DNA from: Thamnocephalis sphaerospora
Taxonomy: Eukaryota; Zoopagomycota; Zoopagomycetes; Zoopagales; Sigmoideomycetaceae
Assembly (NCBI GenBank): GCA_003614735.1
Contig: KZ992445.1
Coordinates: 1-59,424 of the forward strand
Direction: 5' to 3'
Length of the DNA stretch: 59,424 nucleotides
The notes under the pieces are model-generated. The model did no database searches. It saw nothing but the letters and a program-made list of their open reading frames with translations, and was not told the origin of the DNA. Numbering within the stretch: the first letter of the stretch is position 1; each line of letters begins with the position of its first letter. A program made the position numbers and the translations under genes. Shown in pieces: positions 35,418-47,124 of this stretch.

Positions 35418-36503
35418 TTTTGAGATGCATATAACGCTCGGCTACGGGCAGTGGACAGGCTGAAGATGTTGGTTCGTGAACAGGTAGTGTCAGGTATCGT
35501 AAAGTGCACGGTGAGTTGATGAAGTGCCTTGGACTGCTGTATCCAGGGCGAGTGGTCAAGGGCCTTATTATCAAAGGCATGGATGCTGACAAGGCGTTTA
35601 GCCCCGCAGCAAGACACAGGCCGGCAGGTGTGCATGTCCGGGTGTGAGCACGAAACTACGGGTTGGCCAACCGGTATTTGTATCACGGCGGGTGCAGAGC
35701 AGCTGGTGAAGTTTACGTGGAGCGCGTAGCTGCTGGTGGTGGTGAATGTTGGCCCTGGTGTTTCAAACATGTCGGCCCCAGCACCGCCAGGCGTGACCTT
35801 GTGACCATGTAGCGTGTACTAAGCGCTCTCTGTGACTGCATGCCGCAGGCATTTGCTTGTTTAGCATATGCTGGCAATACCATCGTGTAGACGTCATATG
35901 TCGAGCTTTGCAAGAGCGCAGGCCCCAGCGAACCAAAGTGCTTTCTGCTTGATGTTTGTTTTAGCAGCAGTATTCGTTAGATCGCCGCCAAAATACGACA
36001 TGATGCAACCAGCGACTTGAATTTTTGTGCAACTAATGAGCGAATGAGGCACGCGCGCGACTGTTGTGCGCTAATTTGCTCGCGTACGGCGTCCTAGTTA
36101 CAGTGTTTGATATGATGTGCACGGAACATTCCTGGCTGTTGACGTTACAGCGCATGGCATGGCGACAACCATGCATAATCTGTGGGACTGGACTTGAGGG
36201 CGTAGTCGGCTGACCTTCAATGTTTTGCCCCCTCCCACCAAGGCGACGCGTCATATGGTAGGCCATGCAATGTGCATCAATAGGTACACGTGCAAGCGAT
36301 AATACACTACGATGCAATACAGAGGTGCGGCAAAAAGAGTGACTAAATATATGTGTGTACAAGGATTGACAAGCGGTGCCGGTGCGTTGACCGGTTCGAC
36401 AACCGATAAATTTCTGCAGCTAGTCGTAATGGTGCGCTGCGGGCTAGCGCACAGTTGCATCGTCGCTAGGCAGCATGCCATTGTGCGATCCGCTGCTGCG
36501 CAC
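35418..36503. other. 1.1 kb between the two 7TM paralogues
   Basis: No supported gene. Minus-strand frames (for example one from 35770 with several Cys) continue towards the receptor but in a different frame, and lack family features. Probably promoter of paralogue A and 3' UTR of paralogue B. Confidence 0.4.
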
Positions 36504-37680
36504 TCACAGAGTCCCCTTGTGCAGTGTGTGCTCTGGAGATGCTATTGATGGCATGGTACTTGTCGGCGACAGCGAGGAGGTGTGTATCCAGGCTTCGCAT
36601 GCGCTGGACTTTTCAGTTGATGCGGGCTGCAGATGAGACGCCTTCTTCTCGTAAGGGCTGCGCTTTGAGGTGGTAATGACCAGGAGGAAAAAGAGAACGG
36701 CGGTAAACACGCCACGCATAGCCGAGAGCACGCTGCGTGTCACGTATAGGCCGTAAGTGCCGACCGAATACGACATCTCCAAGCGTGTTGCCACAGGAGG
36801 TATCCTGAACACGCACCACCCAGTTAGCCACCAAACAAGTTGTTTTTAGCACGAATACATACCAGGCAATTAGGAAAAAAGAGTAATAGACAAAGCAAAT
36901 GACACTGTAGCGGATAATATAGGATTTTGCAGTAGCACATTCCTTGTTGACTTGGCGATGCACGCGATGGTACCGGATGCCAGCCCATACAAATATGGTC
37001 AAGTTGACGGCAATTGTTGTAAATGTCGGTATGTGCATCAACATGATTTGCGCTGCCAGATGTGTGTCGAGAATCCAGCACCAGCTAAACTGGTTGCCAT
37101 AGTACAAGTCTCCGCCACCGATAATAGGTATCAACAGTGGCACCGCACCGCTCACGACTGAGGTGATGATGATGACAGCAAAAAGCCAATTGTCGATGGT
37201 ACGTACGCGCTCCATGGGCATTCTACATTTGAGCATAAGCACCAGGTTTACAGAGACCAGCACATGGCTGAAAAGGTTCCACGTATTGCCGACTTGCAGT
37301 GCCATGGCCTGTTGCTGGCAGAGAGGATGTGCGGACGGATAATTTGTTGTAGCACTGCACGTTAAGGCGCCCTATTAGCTACATTCTAATGTGACGACAG
37401 GCGATGCCTATTACCACTTACTAGCCGATTGCATGCGCAATGCACGAAATCACATCACCAAAGGCGGTAAAGTACAGGATGCGCGTCATGGGGGTTCGGA
37501 AGCGCGGCGACACATGATAGGCCTGGAGTAAGGGTAGCGTCCATGCGTTAGGCTCTGCTTTAGCGCCAGTTGGCGTTGAACACTTACGGCTATGGTTATC
37601 AAGGCGAACAGCGTGCCGAATGTGCCCGCCGCCAGCGCAGAAAGACGCACTATCTCCTTGCGATTGGATACAGAAAGCAT
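36504..37680 (-). CDS. 7TM receptor, cAMP-receptor-like (class E-like), paralogue B
   Basis: Exons 37680-37588, 37522-37422, 37354-36863 and 36804-36504 give 328 residues. Helices include LSALAAGTFGTLFALITIA, ILYFTAFGDVISCIAHAIG, WNLFSHVLVSVNLVLML, WLFAVIIITSVVSGAVPLL, FTTIAVNLTIFVWAGIRY, SVICFVYYSFFLIAW and GVFTAVLFFLLVI. It shares with paralogue A the CQxQA motif, the loop-2 WCWI, the Pro-Met-Thr motif before TM2 and IAW at TM6. Exons 1 and 2 have the same lengths (93 and 101 nt) and phases. Paralogue A has one extra intron in loop 2. The tail is Ser/Thr-rich. Ligand unknown. Confidence 0.8.
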
Positions 37681-38102
37681 AGCTTGTGTCGAAAAGTGCT
37701 GTGTGTGGCCAGGTGGCTGCAGACACGGCCATCACAAAGTTGAGGAAGGTTGAAGGGATGCAGTAGCTGCGCACTAACGCGCATCGTGGTAAATAGATGC
37801 AGGAATGTGTGGTGCGAATCTAGATATGACGGACCATGCAACGAGAAAAACGTGGGGAGCGCCAGCTGAAACGGACAAACGATGACGCTATTGCCCAACT
37901 ATAAGGTGTGCATTTACGACAATTCCCACTCTTACACCTGCCAGCACAGACTTTGCCGTTATTGAAGGACCGCGCCGGTACCAACGCCCAGGTCTGACAC
38001 ATCCTTTTTGATAATCGCGATTTACTAATGCTCTTGTGCGTGTGATGAACAACGGGAGACTACACAGCCTTATCACGCCAGCGTACATGGACCAGTGTTT
38101 GG
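37681..38102. other. Space upstream of 7TM paralogue B
   Basis: 422 bases, no coding exon supported; likely promoter of the receptor and 3' UTR of the HGSNAT-like gene. Confidence 0.4.
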
Positions 38103-39977
38103 TTAGCGCAGACGTGCACACAGAGCAAAGCGCTTGCTCTGCTTGCTGCAGATCTCGAGCAGAACAGCCAAGACCGAAAACAGCATCAGCCATGTAACTG
38201 ACCAGACGGTATAGCTTAGATGTACGTCCATCCACCCAAATATGCTATCAACTAAAATGTCTTGCAACGTGTGTGTACTGCCATTGCGCGTGATAGGAAT
38301 GCTGCGGAGTGATCCGCTTGCCAGTTCGGATAAGGCATAGATTGCTATTGCGTATCTACCAATCGCAAGCATGACACGCAGCAGCATGGAGAGTGGCATG
38401 CGAAAAGCCGCATGGGCAGTCTGTTGAATCCCATGCACGTCCACTAGATACGCCAGCACAGCCAGCTTAACCAGAGCGACGGCACCACCTACCAGAAGAA
38501 ACGTCGGTGTCCACAGCTGCCGATTGATCGGAAGCACTGCATGAAACGTGTATGCAAGAGTACCCAGCACGATCGCCACGAGCAGCCAGCTGGTAACGCA
38601 TGGCCGCAAGCCACGTAACAGAGTGGCTGCATGCCGACCAGGACTGGCAAGCGACGAGACGCGCAACCGCTGTGGACAGACAATCATGCTTATGCCTACG
38701 CGCATGCCAAGATAGCCGGTAAGCGTTGCCGTGAGATGGGAAAGGACTCCCTCCGGGTCGTATCCACGCTCTCGAAAGGTGTGTCGGCGGCCGAAAATCA
38801 TCGAGTCAAAGTAGGCCTCTGTCGAGCACTCTTGCGTGAGCTGGCCGCGACCACAGTTGGGCACGTATACACTGTAGGTCAGTGCCAGCCAGAGCGCCAG
38901 TGGTACAAAAGGTATGATGATGTTGAACATTGGCACGCGCCAAAGGTTGCGCAGGTTTCTAATTGGATCGCGTACCGCCTTGCTGGCCTGCACGTCCGAT
39001 CGAAGCCAGGCATGTGTGCCGGCACAGGTGGCGTACACAACCGCTACGCGCTGAAGGGTGCCCATTGGCCGCCAGGTGTCCGCCAGGTCAGGCGCAACAA
39101 ATGGGAAATTACTAAGAAACATGCCCATAAGAAACAAGAGCGCGCTTCGCCATCCAATCCGCCAGGCGATGGTCCGTGGTCGATCCTGAGCCCGCTCGGG
39201 CCGATAGGCTGACAATGGGATGGCCACGCCAATGGAGAATAGCAGCGAGGAGAATGCAGTATCGGCTAGGGTGATGCCGTGCCATGCCGATAGACTTGGA
39301 AGGGCTGTCGACGGGTCGCTGCCCTGATGGCCAAGCAGAATCAAAAGGCAAGCAGCAAGTCCGCGCAGCAAATCAAGCGACTTTAGACGACCGCCATTCT
39401 CTAGCAAATGACCATCATCGTGGTACATGATATGCTCCTCTATACCATCGTCGCCACCGCTGTAGTGTGCTGCGTGCTCGGGCCCGAGAAGAACGTGGCT
39501 GTTGCGGCCGATCTGAGCAAGGCTGCTGCGACTGTGGCGGCCATTGTAGCTAGCATGGCCGCTTCCAAAGGAGATGCGCGATAAGCGCTGATTTGGAAGG
39601 CTCTCCCTGGACAGCACCACACTAGGGCGACCGAGATGACTGCGGCGGTCACCATAACAGCCAACACTGCTAACAAAGGAGACACGTCCCAAACTCTGAT
39701 TCGACGCACGCTCTCGAGGAGAAAGCGCGGCACCGGCACGCTGAATGCTGTTGCACCTAGCTATGGATCCGCGATCGCGGCCGTGTGCCGATGACATATG
39801 GGGTCTCAAATGCACTGGTGGTGCTAGCGTGGCGCCAGGATGGTTGAGTGCCACCATGTCAATCTGATGAGCCACCGACTCGTCCGAGGAGTTTGGCGTA
39901 GTTTGCCGCGTGACGCTGGAAGACTCTGATGTTTGGGACATGGCCAAACTGAAGGTCAGCTGCTCGCTTATGTCCAT
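38103..39977 (-). CDS. Heparan-alpha-glucosaminide N-acetyltransferase-like membrane protein (HGSNAT/NagX family)
   Basis: Single exon, 624 residues from ATG 39977; the frame is open further upstream but this is the first ATG that gives a plausible start. The first about 195 residues are Ser/Arg/Gly/His-rich and probably cytosolic. Then RLKSLDLLRGLAACLLILLG opens a multi-helix domain with HGITLADTAFSSLLFSIG, GWRSALLFLMGMFLSN, MGTLQRVAVVYA, and later LPINRQLWTPTFLLVGG, all typical of the family. Relatives move acetyl groups across lysosomal or bacterial membranes. The segment that carries the family's catalytic His before the W-N/H-G motif reads PSLSAWHG here, so the His seems missing. The activity is therefore doubtful. 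It lies next to the two receptors, all on one strand. Confidence 0.82.
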   Translation of the reverse strand: MDISEQLTFSLAMSQTSESSSVTRQTTPNSSDESVAHQIDMVALNHPGATLAPPVHLRPHMSSAHGRDRGSIARCNSIQRAGAALSPRERASNQSLGRVSFVSSVGCYGDRRSHLGRPSVVLSRESLPNQRLSRISFGSGHASYNGRHSRSSLAQIGRNSHVLLGPEHAAHYSGGDDGIEEHIMYHDDGHLLENGGRLKSLDLLRGLAACLLILLGHQGSDPSTALPSLSAWHGITLADTAFSSLLFSIGVAIPLSAYRPERAQDRPRTIAWRIGWRSALLFLMGMFLSNFPFVAPDLADTWRPMGTLQRVAVVYATCAGTHAWLRSDVQASKAVRDPIRNLRNLWRVPMFNIIIPFVPLALWLALTYSVYVPNCGRGQLTQECSTEAYFDSMIFGRRHTFRERGYDPEGVLSHLTATLTGYLGMRVGISMIVCPQRLRVSSLASPGRHAATLLRGLRPCVTSWLLVAIVLGTLAYTFHAVLPINRQLWTPTFLLVGGAVALVKLAVLAYLVDVHGIQQTAHAAFRMPLSMLLRVMLAIGRYAIAIYALSELASGSLRSIPITRNGSTHTLQDILVDSIFGWMDVHLSYTVWSVTWLMLFSVLAVLLEICSKQSKRFALCARLR

Positions 39978-40404
39978 TACAAAGATATCTAACAGCGGTG
40001 ATTTGTGGTAGACTTCACAATTAGCAAATAATATCGACTGAAAGTCAAAAGGCAGGGGAGTAGAAAACCGGCTGTATTGCCCGCAGTGCGTGTCACACAA
40101 CCTGGAATGCTTTCGCTTTATCTGCCACGCCAAGTTGCGCAAGCTGGAGCGACAAAGGGGGGCTGCATTGGTGATCTATGCAACAGCTGCCATGTGCAAT
40201 GTGGGGTGCACCCGTCCTACGTGTGTGCACAGCGCTGTCTTTATCTTTCACAAAACGACTGGATTTATCGCAAGCAGTCGATTGGGGAAGCGCGCGAGTC
40301 AAGGATGGTGATGTACGTTGGCGTGTATAATGTATGTTGGCGGACGAGTGAAGATGAAGAATGCAATGGGGCAAAAACGGCGACAGGTCAAAGATCGGCC
40401 GTGT
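39978..40404. other. Space between HEL2-like end and HGSNAT-like start
   Basis: 427 bases, both neighbours on the minus strand. No exon seen; it includes the HGSNAT-like promoter. Confidence 0.4.
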
Positions 40405-43208
40405 CTATCCGTAGTGGAATAGGAGTGTTTTGCCCTTTTTGCCTTTCTTTTGTGTGGGCGTGCCGTTGCCATTGCGATTGCCGCCGTTGCCATTGAGGCT
40501 CGGTCGCTGCTGATCCCATTGCGACTCCACCGGCTTGCCGATGATCGGTCTGGGAGTGCGTGGCTTGCTGGGTAGGGAGGGAAAATCGACCGTGCTATTG
40601 CTGTTGCTGCTACGGCTTGGTCCAGCCGTGGACGACTTGATCGACGTTGCCCCGTTGCGTACCACATCGGACGCCGTACGCGTGCCACCGCTAGCGCGCG
40701 GGGCACGAGTCCTGGAAGACGCCGCTACTGCGACCGCTGCAGAAGTGCTGGACTGGCCGGGGTCGGGCCATGCTCCAGAGCTATTCCAGTCGGGAGCATT
40801 CCAAGCAGTATTGGCGGCGCTACTACTGCCGGACGCCTTTCCGCCACGGCCACGAGGTGCTGCCGACTGCGCAGGCGCTGCTGGTCGGCCTAGTGTGCTA
40901 GATGTGTAAAAGTCTGACCGCTGCAAGTCCGGATACTGCTTTTCCTATATCGCGTCCACCACAACCGCATCAGCAAGCATGCTCAGCTGGCCTAAAACGC
41001 CGCGTGCCACACCTACCACTGCCACATGGTCTTTCCAGACACGCAGAAGCTCGGTACGTTTCCGCTCATCGGACAGCTGCTCAACCACCGCGTTCACCAC
41101 CTTGCCCGTTAAATTCTTGGACTCTCCGGGCACCAGCTTGGAAAGACTGTCGACAAGATCTACCGCATTCAGCGAACCCCTGTGATAGTCGGTGAGCAGA
41201 ATCTGCAGCTGAATGACCTTGAGCTGATTATCGCGCAACTTGGGGCGGAAACGTGTAAGGATCGGATCGACAAATCTATCACATTCATGCACGCACGCGC
41301 ACGCGCAAAGGTGACGCATAGGTTAGCGGTATGAAAAAGGATAGCGTACACATACTGGCACACTTGCTTTTTCGTAAGAGCATCCATTTTGGGCGGTTGC
41401 ATTACGGGCGCGCCGTTCAGCGTTGGCCACTGGGAGTTGGGCGGCGCCGCGGCGGCTGCTGACGGTGTGGGCTCGCTAGCGCGTGGTGCTGCAACGGCTG
41501 GTTGCGGCTCCTCGGTCAACTGGCCAAATCCACTTGGCACATTGAGCCGTCGCGTCACTGACGAGGAACCATCGCCACCACCGCTGCCTTCGCCACTGCC
41601 AGACACAGCTGCATTTTCGCCTAATAATCGTCGTGCTCGTGGTGCACCTGGTTCGCGCGTGTTGGTACGCTGCTAGTTTGGTATGTGCATCAGCCACCGG
41701 ATTAGCAATGCGGCAATATGTGCACACTGCATTGCACTGGACAACAATACCTACACGCTCATTACGCGGTGCGTCGCGATCGCGCGGTCTTGGCGACGGA
41801 CTACCCGCGTACACAATGTCGATGTCTATTTGTCGGGCTTTGCGCTGCGATGACCGCTGGCCTGACGATGCTACGCCATGTATCTCGTACTGCACGCACA
41901 GCCAGCATCAGCTCGGCGACCAACAGGCCATTGTGCAGCCCATGCCAAGGCAGTTGGGAAACGTACCTCGTGTGCCTTCAGGTCAATATCGGTACTGAAG
42001 ACGACAAACTTGCTTTCCAAGCACTCCTTGTACAGGCACGGAAAGTGCTCTCGTCTAAAGTGTTCTTCCTGTCATGCATTGCAGCCATGAACGCACAGAT
42101 CAGCTCCGTCCACGTGCATGTCGCCAGCCTTGACGCCGTGCGGATGTTCGTGTACGCTGTCCAGCGCACGTCACGTATACCCACCAGTTCCGCATAGTTC
42201 CTGTAGTAGTCGTGTCGGCCGGCACCAGACCGTACGCAAATGTGGCACTGCTCGTGTCGATCACGACAGTGTTCAAACAGCTGGTCATCGTCGTAAAAGT
42301 GCTCTGAACAAAAGCTGCACTCGGGATGACCACGGAATCCGCTCGTTTTATCCTGCGCAGAGCCGTGATAGTGCTCACGCAGCTTTGCACGTGTAAATAG
42401 CTGATGTTCATGCGAGAATGCCTTTTTGTTCTTGACACACAGGTCGCTGTCCAGCATGACCGGTTAGCATAGACTTTCAGCATAACCATCTCCATAGGCT
42501 CAGTGCGCATTGACACTCACCAATACGCCAAATGATGCTCTTCACGTGCGTGTGTCTTAAGACGGCCCCAGTGTGGAGCAACAAAGTCGCAGTTTTCCTT
42601 GGAACAGTGCAGCTTGAGCAGCGACGAGGCATCAGAGAACGTCTCCCGATACTGATACTTGATGCCTAGTCCGTTGTCCTCGCACGCAGGCTCGCTCTTG
42701 CCAAAGGACGCGTAGTCGCGTACCGGATCCTCCGTAAATATCACCCACTCTAAATCCGACTGCAAAGCGATGCTGTGAGCGGCATGCATAGACGCCACCG
42801 CTGCTGCTCACCAGCGTACATCCATGCCGGCCCGTTTGCCTGCAGGCGCAGCGCTTGTGTGCAGCTACCCACCTTACAATAAACGCACTGTTTGTTCTTG
42901 TAGAGAGCGCGTAAGCGCAGGGCGCATACATGGCACATTCGGTGGTTGCACTCGCCCAGGGCAAAAATCTTGGCAGGCTCTGTGCAAATAAAACACAGTC
43001 CATCGTGTGCCATATCGTTGGCGGCAGCAGCGAGCGACGTGGTGGACGACGCAACCGAAGAGTCGACCGAGGCGATGGCCGAGCTGACTGGTGCCTTTCC
43101 TTTCGGTCCAGATTTACCCTTGCGACGCTCGTTGCCGCGCGCATTGCGGCCGGACGGGCCGGACGAGGCAGAGGCAGGGGCAGCAGCAGCAGCAGCAGTG
43201 GTAGACAT
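40405..43208 (-). CDS. HEL2: HEL2/ZNF598-type RING E3 ubiquitin ligase (ribosome quality control)
   Basis: Eight exons (43208-42873, 42759-42521, 42446-42185, 42068-41967, 41889-41755, 41672-41356, 41275-41017, 40944-40405) close to 729 residues. A polyalanine start precedes a RING finger at about 71-112 (CFICTEPAKIFALGECNH, CHVCALRLRALYKNKQCVYC). C2H2 fingers follow (CDFVAPHWGRLKTH; CSFCSEHFYDDDQLFEHC; CHICVRS; HFPCLYKECLESKFVVF), then KAHE. A Pro/Ser/Ala-rich middle leads to a helical domain (FVDPILTRFRPKL, LLTDYHRGSLNAVDLVDSL). The tail ends KKGKKGKTLLFHYG, as in family members. Relatives ubiquitinate uS10/eS10 on collided ribosomes. The exon 6 acceptor is uncertain by three bases (41672 or 41669). 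Confidence 0.92.
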
Positions 43209-44333
43209 GGCGTTGTGTTTACAGGTGTTGGGACTGGCCAAGGCTCGGGAGGCGTGTGGCAGCGGCAGCAGCAGCGCAGGTGGCAGGCGTAACGACGATC
43301 CGATTCCTGGTTCGGCGATGACGACGGTTGCAGTGGCGGTAGAATGAAAAGAAAAGCGCAATGCTGACGGTGGTGACACGAGCTGGCAGCAGCAAAGCAG
43401 GTAAGAGCACAGTGATGACGCCGCAACCGTAGCACAACAAAACGAAGGCGCGTAGGGCAGATCAGGCGTTTCGAGAGCAGTGCAGCGTAGCAGCGTAGCG
43501 TCGGACACTAGCTACGCCGAGTAGGCGTGGAATCGGCAGGGAACGAAGGCTGATGGGGCGCAGACGGCAGGTGGCGGTACGCGCGTGTAAAAGTGCTAGT
43601 CCACGTCAAGATGACCGGGCAGCCCGTCGTGTGGACGATTGAGTAGGGAAAAGAAGAGCGCGCTGAGCAGGTAAGACGCGTTGGTAGCGGTGGTGCAGTA
43701 TCTGTGTTCCGGGTGACAATGGCTATTGCCGTCTGTCAATGTGTGCGTATGTGTGTGCGTGTGACTTGAGAGTAGGCGCAGAAACTGATGTATGCGAAGC
43801 AGAGCTTGTACGCTGCTTGCTAGGCGAGTGGCTTTATTGCATACACCGTCTGACGACGTGGTGAGTCAAGCTGACAAGCGTAATGCATGTACTGTGCAAA
43901 GTGCCACCGGCCGATTTGTCATGCGGTAACGCTCGATGCCGCCAAAAGTCCATATCCACACACACACACACACACAGGCCAGTGCTTAGGGTACAGGCAT
44001 GCGACAGAGATAGCGAGAGGCTTCCAGCCCAAAGGAAATTTTATACGCTTTGTGTATCTGCGTGGATGCGGGAACGGCACCGGCAACGCCAGCCGACGAC
44101 ACAGTCGCAAGTCGGCGCGGCTCAGTGCCAGCACCGCCAAAACATCACCACGTGGCACGCACTCAGGGAGCAATGCGGGCGCACGTGGCAGTGGTTGCGC
44201 CAAGGCAGTGGCGGTGGTGTGGCGGAAATAGTGAAGCGGCCGCAAAGGCAGGCCAGCAAAGGGTGTAGGCGACGGATGGGGGAATGACAGCAACAGCATC
44301 AGAGCACAAAAAGCCATACAAAAGGTCGAGCGC
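43209..44333. other. 1.1 kb between ADP/ATP carrier end and HEL2 start
   Basis: HEL2 promoter and carrier 3' UTR. A (CA)10 tract lies at about 43957-43976. Open frames here have no family features. Confidence 0.45.
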
Positions 44334-45392
44334 TTAGGCAGTCGACTTCTTGATGATCTTCTGGAGCTCATCGTAGAAGGCCAGCACAAGGGCGCCACCA
44401 GTACCACGGAGGATGTTGGAGAAGGCACCCTTGAAGAAGGCACGGTAACCCTCAGCGGCGGCCAGCTTGCGCCAGCAGTCCATGGTCGAGGTGTACAGGA
44501 TCTCGCCACGGCCAGCCTGCATCATCATGCGACGGCGGACAGTGTCGAACGGATACGAGATGATACCGGCACCGGTGGTCACGACCTGGGCGATGGCCCA
44601 GTTCTGCCAGAAGGTAGCCTTCTTCGGGTCCTTGATCAGCATCGACTTGGCGGTATCGAAGCCACCAAAGTAGGCGGCACGGTAGACGATGATACCGGCG
44701 ACCGAGATGTTGAAGCCCTGGTAGACACCACGGAAACCGTCCTTCTTGTAGATGGAGCTGATGCACTGGCCGAGACCGGTGAACTGGCGCTCCTTGCCCT
44801 TGCCGACATCGACGGCCATACGGGTACGCGCAAAGTCGAGCGGGTACACGAACAGCAGCGAGGTAGCGCCAGCGGCACCACCCGAAGCCAGGTTACCGGC
44901 GAAGAACTTCCAAAAGTCGGTCTTGGCATCCCAGCGCTGGAAGATCTGCTTGTACTTGTCCTTGAACGCAAAGTTCAGGGCCTGGGTCGGGAAGTAGCGG
45001 ATGACGTTGGACAGGTTACCGCGCCTAACGCAAGGAAACCATGACAGGACTGGTGAGCACATGACATGGGCTGGCTGCGGTAATTACGCGCGAGATCCAG
45101 TCGGCAGGTGCCAACTGGCGCTCTCCAAACACGTAGCGCGGCGAGATCCGCGTCCAACCTCTACTTACCAGAACGAGCCCATGCCCTGCTCCTTCGGGAT
45201 GCGCACAAAGGCATCGATGATACCCTTGTACTGCTTGTCGGCAGCAATCTGGGTGGAGGCAGCCTGGACCTGAAGCAGCAGCTTCACGCGCTCAATGGGA
45301 GCGACGGCGGTCTTGGACACAGCGGCAGAGATGCCACCGGCCAGCAGATCGGTCACGAAACCCTGGACCTGGTTCTTCTTGGCGTCGGCCAT
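44334..45392 (-). CDS. AAC: ADP/ATP carrier, mitochondrial inner membrane
   Basis: Exons 45392-45169 and 45024-44334 give 304 residues. Three carrier repeats are present. The nucleotide-carrier signature RRRMMM is at about residue 236 ([13 protein letters not shown]), with [22 protein letters not shown] at the start and [17 protein letters not shown] in repeat 1. It exchanges matrix ATP for cytosolic ADP. Codon use is strongly biased to C/G-ending codons compared with neighbours, as expected for high expression. The 144-nt intron splits a Trp codon before [10 protein letters not shown]. Confidence 0.98.
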
Positions 45393-46202
45393 GGTGCAAA
45401 CTCACAGAGAGTGGATGGGGGTGTTAGAGGGCTGGAAGTGCGCGAAGCGAAGAAGAAGAGCGGCCGTCGCGGCGAGGAACGAACGGGGAGAAAAACTCTG
45501 ACGGGGGCTGGCGGGGGCTGGCGCCAGTTGATAAAGCATCGGGCGCTGGAGGAAAAACTGCCGAGCAAAGGGTGGCTGCTCGAATGAGCGTGCACGGCCG
45601 GACGCATGCTCACGGATGGTTGGTTCGCCCATAAGCGCGCGCCAGTGCCACACCGCCGCCATCAGGGCCAACGATGGCGCGTCGGGGTACTGCCCCTGTG
45701 TGCGTGGTCTGCCGGTTGCAGCGGCATTTGCGGAAGCTGCGGCGAGCGGAGCTGAGCATGCAAGTGGCGGACCAGCAAAAATCGGCCAGCATGGCATACA
45801 ATAGCAGGTCCGCGGCGTCGCGTCGCTATCGCCTTCAGCATCGGCGTCTTTCTTTTTTCCGACTTTTTCCTCCGAGATGCTCCGTCGTCTACTGGCTGCC
45901 GGGCCAAGTCGGGTGGCATGCCGATTGGTGGATGTGCTAATAAGCGCACACGTGAAGCCAATGACTGAATTGGGCACCGATCGAGCCTAGAGAAAATCCA
46001 CGTCGGCTGGCAACCAAAACGCCAGCACACCAGTGCACCGGCACGACCATATGTGTGTGCGCATGTGTGTGAACAGGTGCCTTATTTGCTTGACGACCTG
46101 GGAGCGACCGCGGCGTCTGTTTGCCTTTCCACTTGCTGGTTCCCTCGCCCACTTGCGCATTCGCCGGTCACGCTTTGCCTGCGGTGTGCATACACGCGCA
46201 GG
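45393..46202. promoter_or_regulatory. Divergent promoter space of AAC and PCD1
   Basis: 810 bases between two divergent starts. Purine-rich (on +) next to the AAC start, i.e. pyrimidine-rich on its sense strand. No exon seen. Confidence 0.45.
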
Positions 46203-47124
46203 ATGATGACCCGTCGGCTCATGAGCTGGCGGCAGCCGACACGCTCGGTCGCGCTGCCCATGGCGCCGCTCGCTGCTGGCCTGCGCCCGTTCAGCAGCGC
46301 ACCCGAGCTATCGCGGTCGGGCGGCAGCGAGCCAAGCGGTCGAGCCACAACGGTGATGCTGCCTGACGCGCTCGACGCAGCCACACTGGCGACATTTCGC
46401 ACTCGGCTGAAGCATGCCTGTCCGCTGCGCTATCGCTACAAGTACAGTACGTCGCGACCGACACGCGACGCCGGCGTGCTCGTGCCGTTCTGCATGGTGG
46501 ACGGCCGGCCGAGCGTGCTCTTCACCGTGCGCAGCGCCCGCCTCAACACGCACCGCGGCGAAGTAAGGTGGGAGCGCATACACGCGGCTGCGAATACGCG
46601 CACGCTGGTCGCTCGCTGACGTCTACGGCAGCTTTCCCGGTGGGAAGCGCGATCCTGACGATGTGACGCTGGTAGCCACGGCGCTGCGCGAGACCCACGA
46701 GGAGATTGGACTGGCGCTGGACCAGGTGGACGTGCTTGGAACGCACCATCCGCTGCCGGACAAGACGCTTACAATTCGCGTGCATCCTGTGATCGGCTGT
46801 CTGCGCACGCCCTTTTCCGCTGAAGCGCCAGTGTCTGGACTGCAGTTTGCGCGCGACGAAGTGGCTGACGTGTTTGCCGTGTCGCTCCAGCAGCTGGCTG
46901 ACCCGCGCTGTTGGCGTTTGGCGCGTTTTCGCGCGGGAGCCGGTCCTGTCGTGCCTGTGTGGCGTGTGGAGGGATTGCCCGGCATTCCGGCCGGGACACC
47001 GGAGATTTGGGGGCTTACGGCGTTTGTGCTGGACGGCGTACTTCGCACGCTGTTCAATGTAGACCGGCTAGAGGTGGCCGATGCCTGGCAGCGTATTGGT
47101 GAGGCAGCACTTCGCGTTACGTGA
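46203..47124 (+). CDS. PCD1: Nudix hydrolase, coenzyme A diphosphatase (PCD1/NUDT7-8 type)
   Basis: Exons 46203-46567 and 46632-47124 give 285 residues. The Nudix box lies at about 124-146 (GGKRDPDDVTLVATALRETH then EEIGL), fitting GX5EX7REUXEEXGU except that the first Glu position reads Asp or Thr depending on alignment. Just before it is the CoA-pyrophosphatase motif, LFTVRSARLNTHRGEVSFPGG, split by the intron and restored on splicing. The enzyme should cleave CoA and acyl-CoA to 3',5'-ADP and phosphopantetheine. The Arg/Ser/Leu-rich N-terminus could be a mitochondrial presequence; I see no clear C-terminal peroxisomal signal (ends ALRVT). ATG 46206 is an equal start choice. Confidence 0.9.

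Noticed and set aside
35327-35770. 148-residue minus-strand frame upstream of 7TM paralogue A as an extracellular domain
   Set aside because: It runs through the receptor's first exon in a different frame and has no supported splice site to join it.
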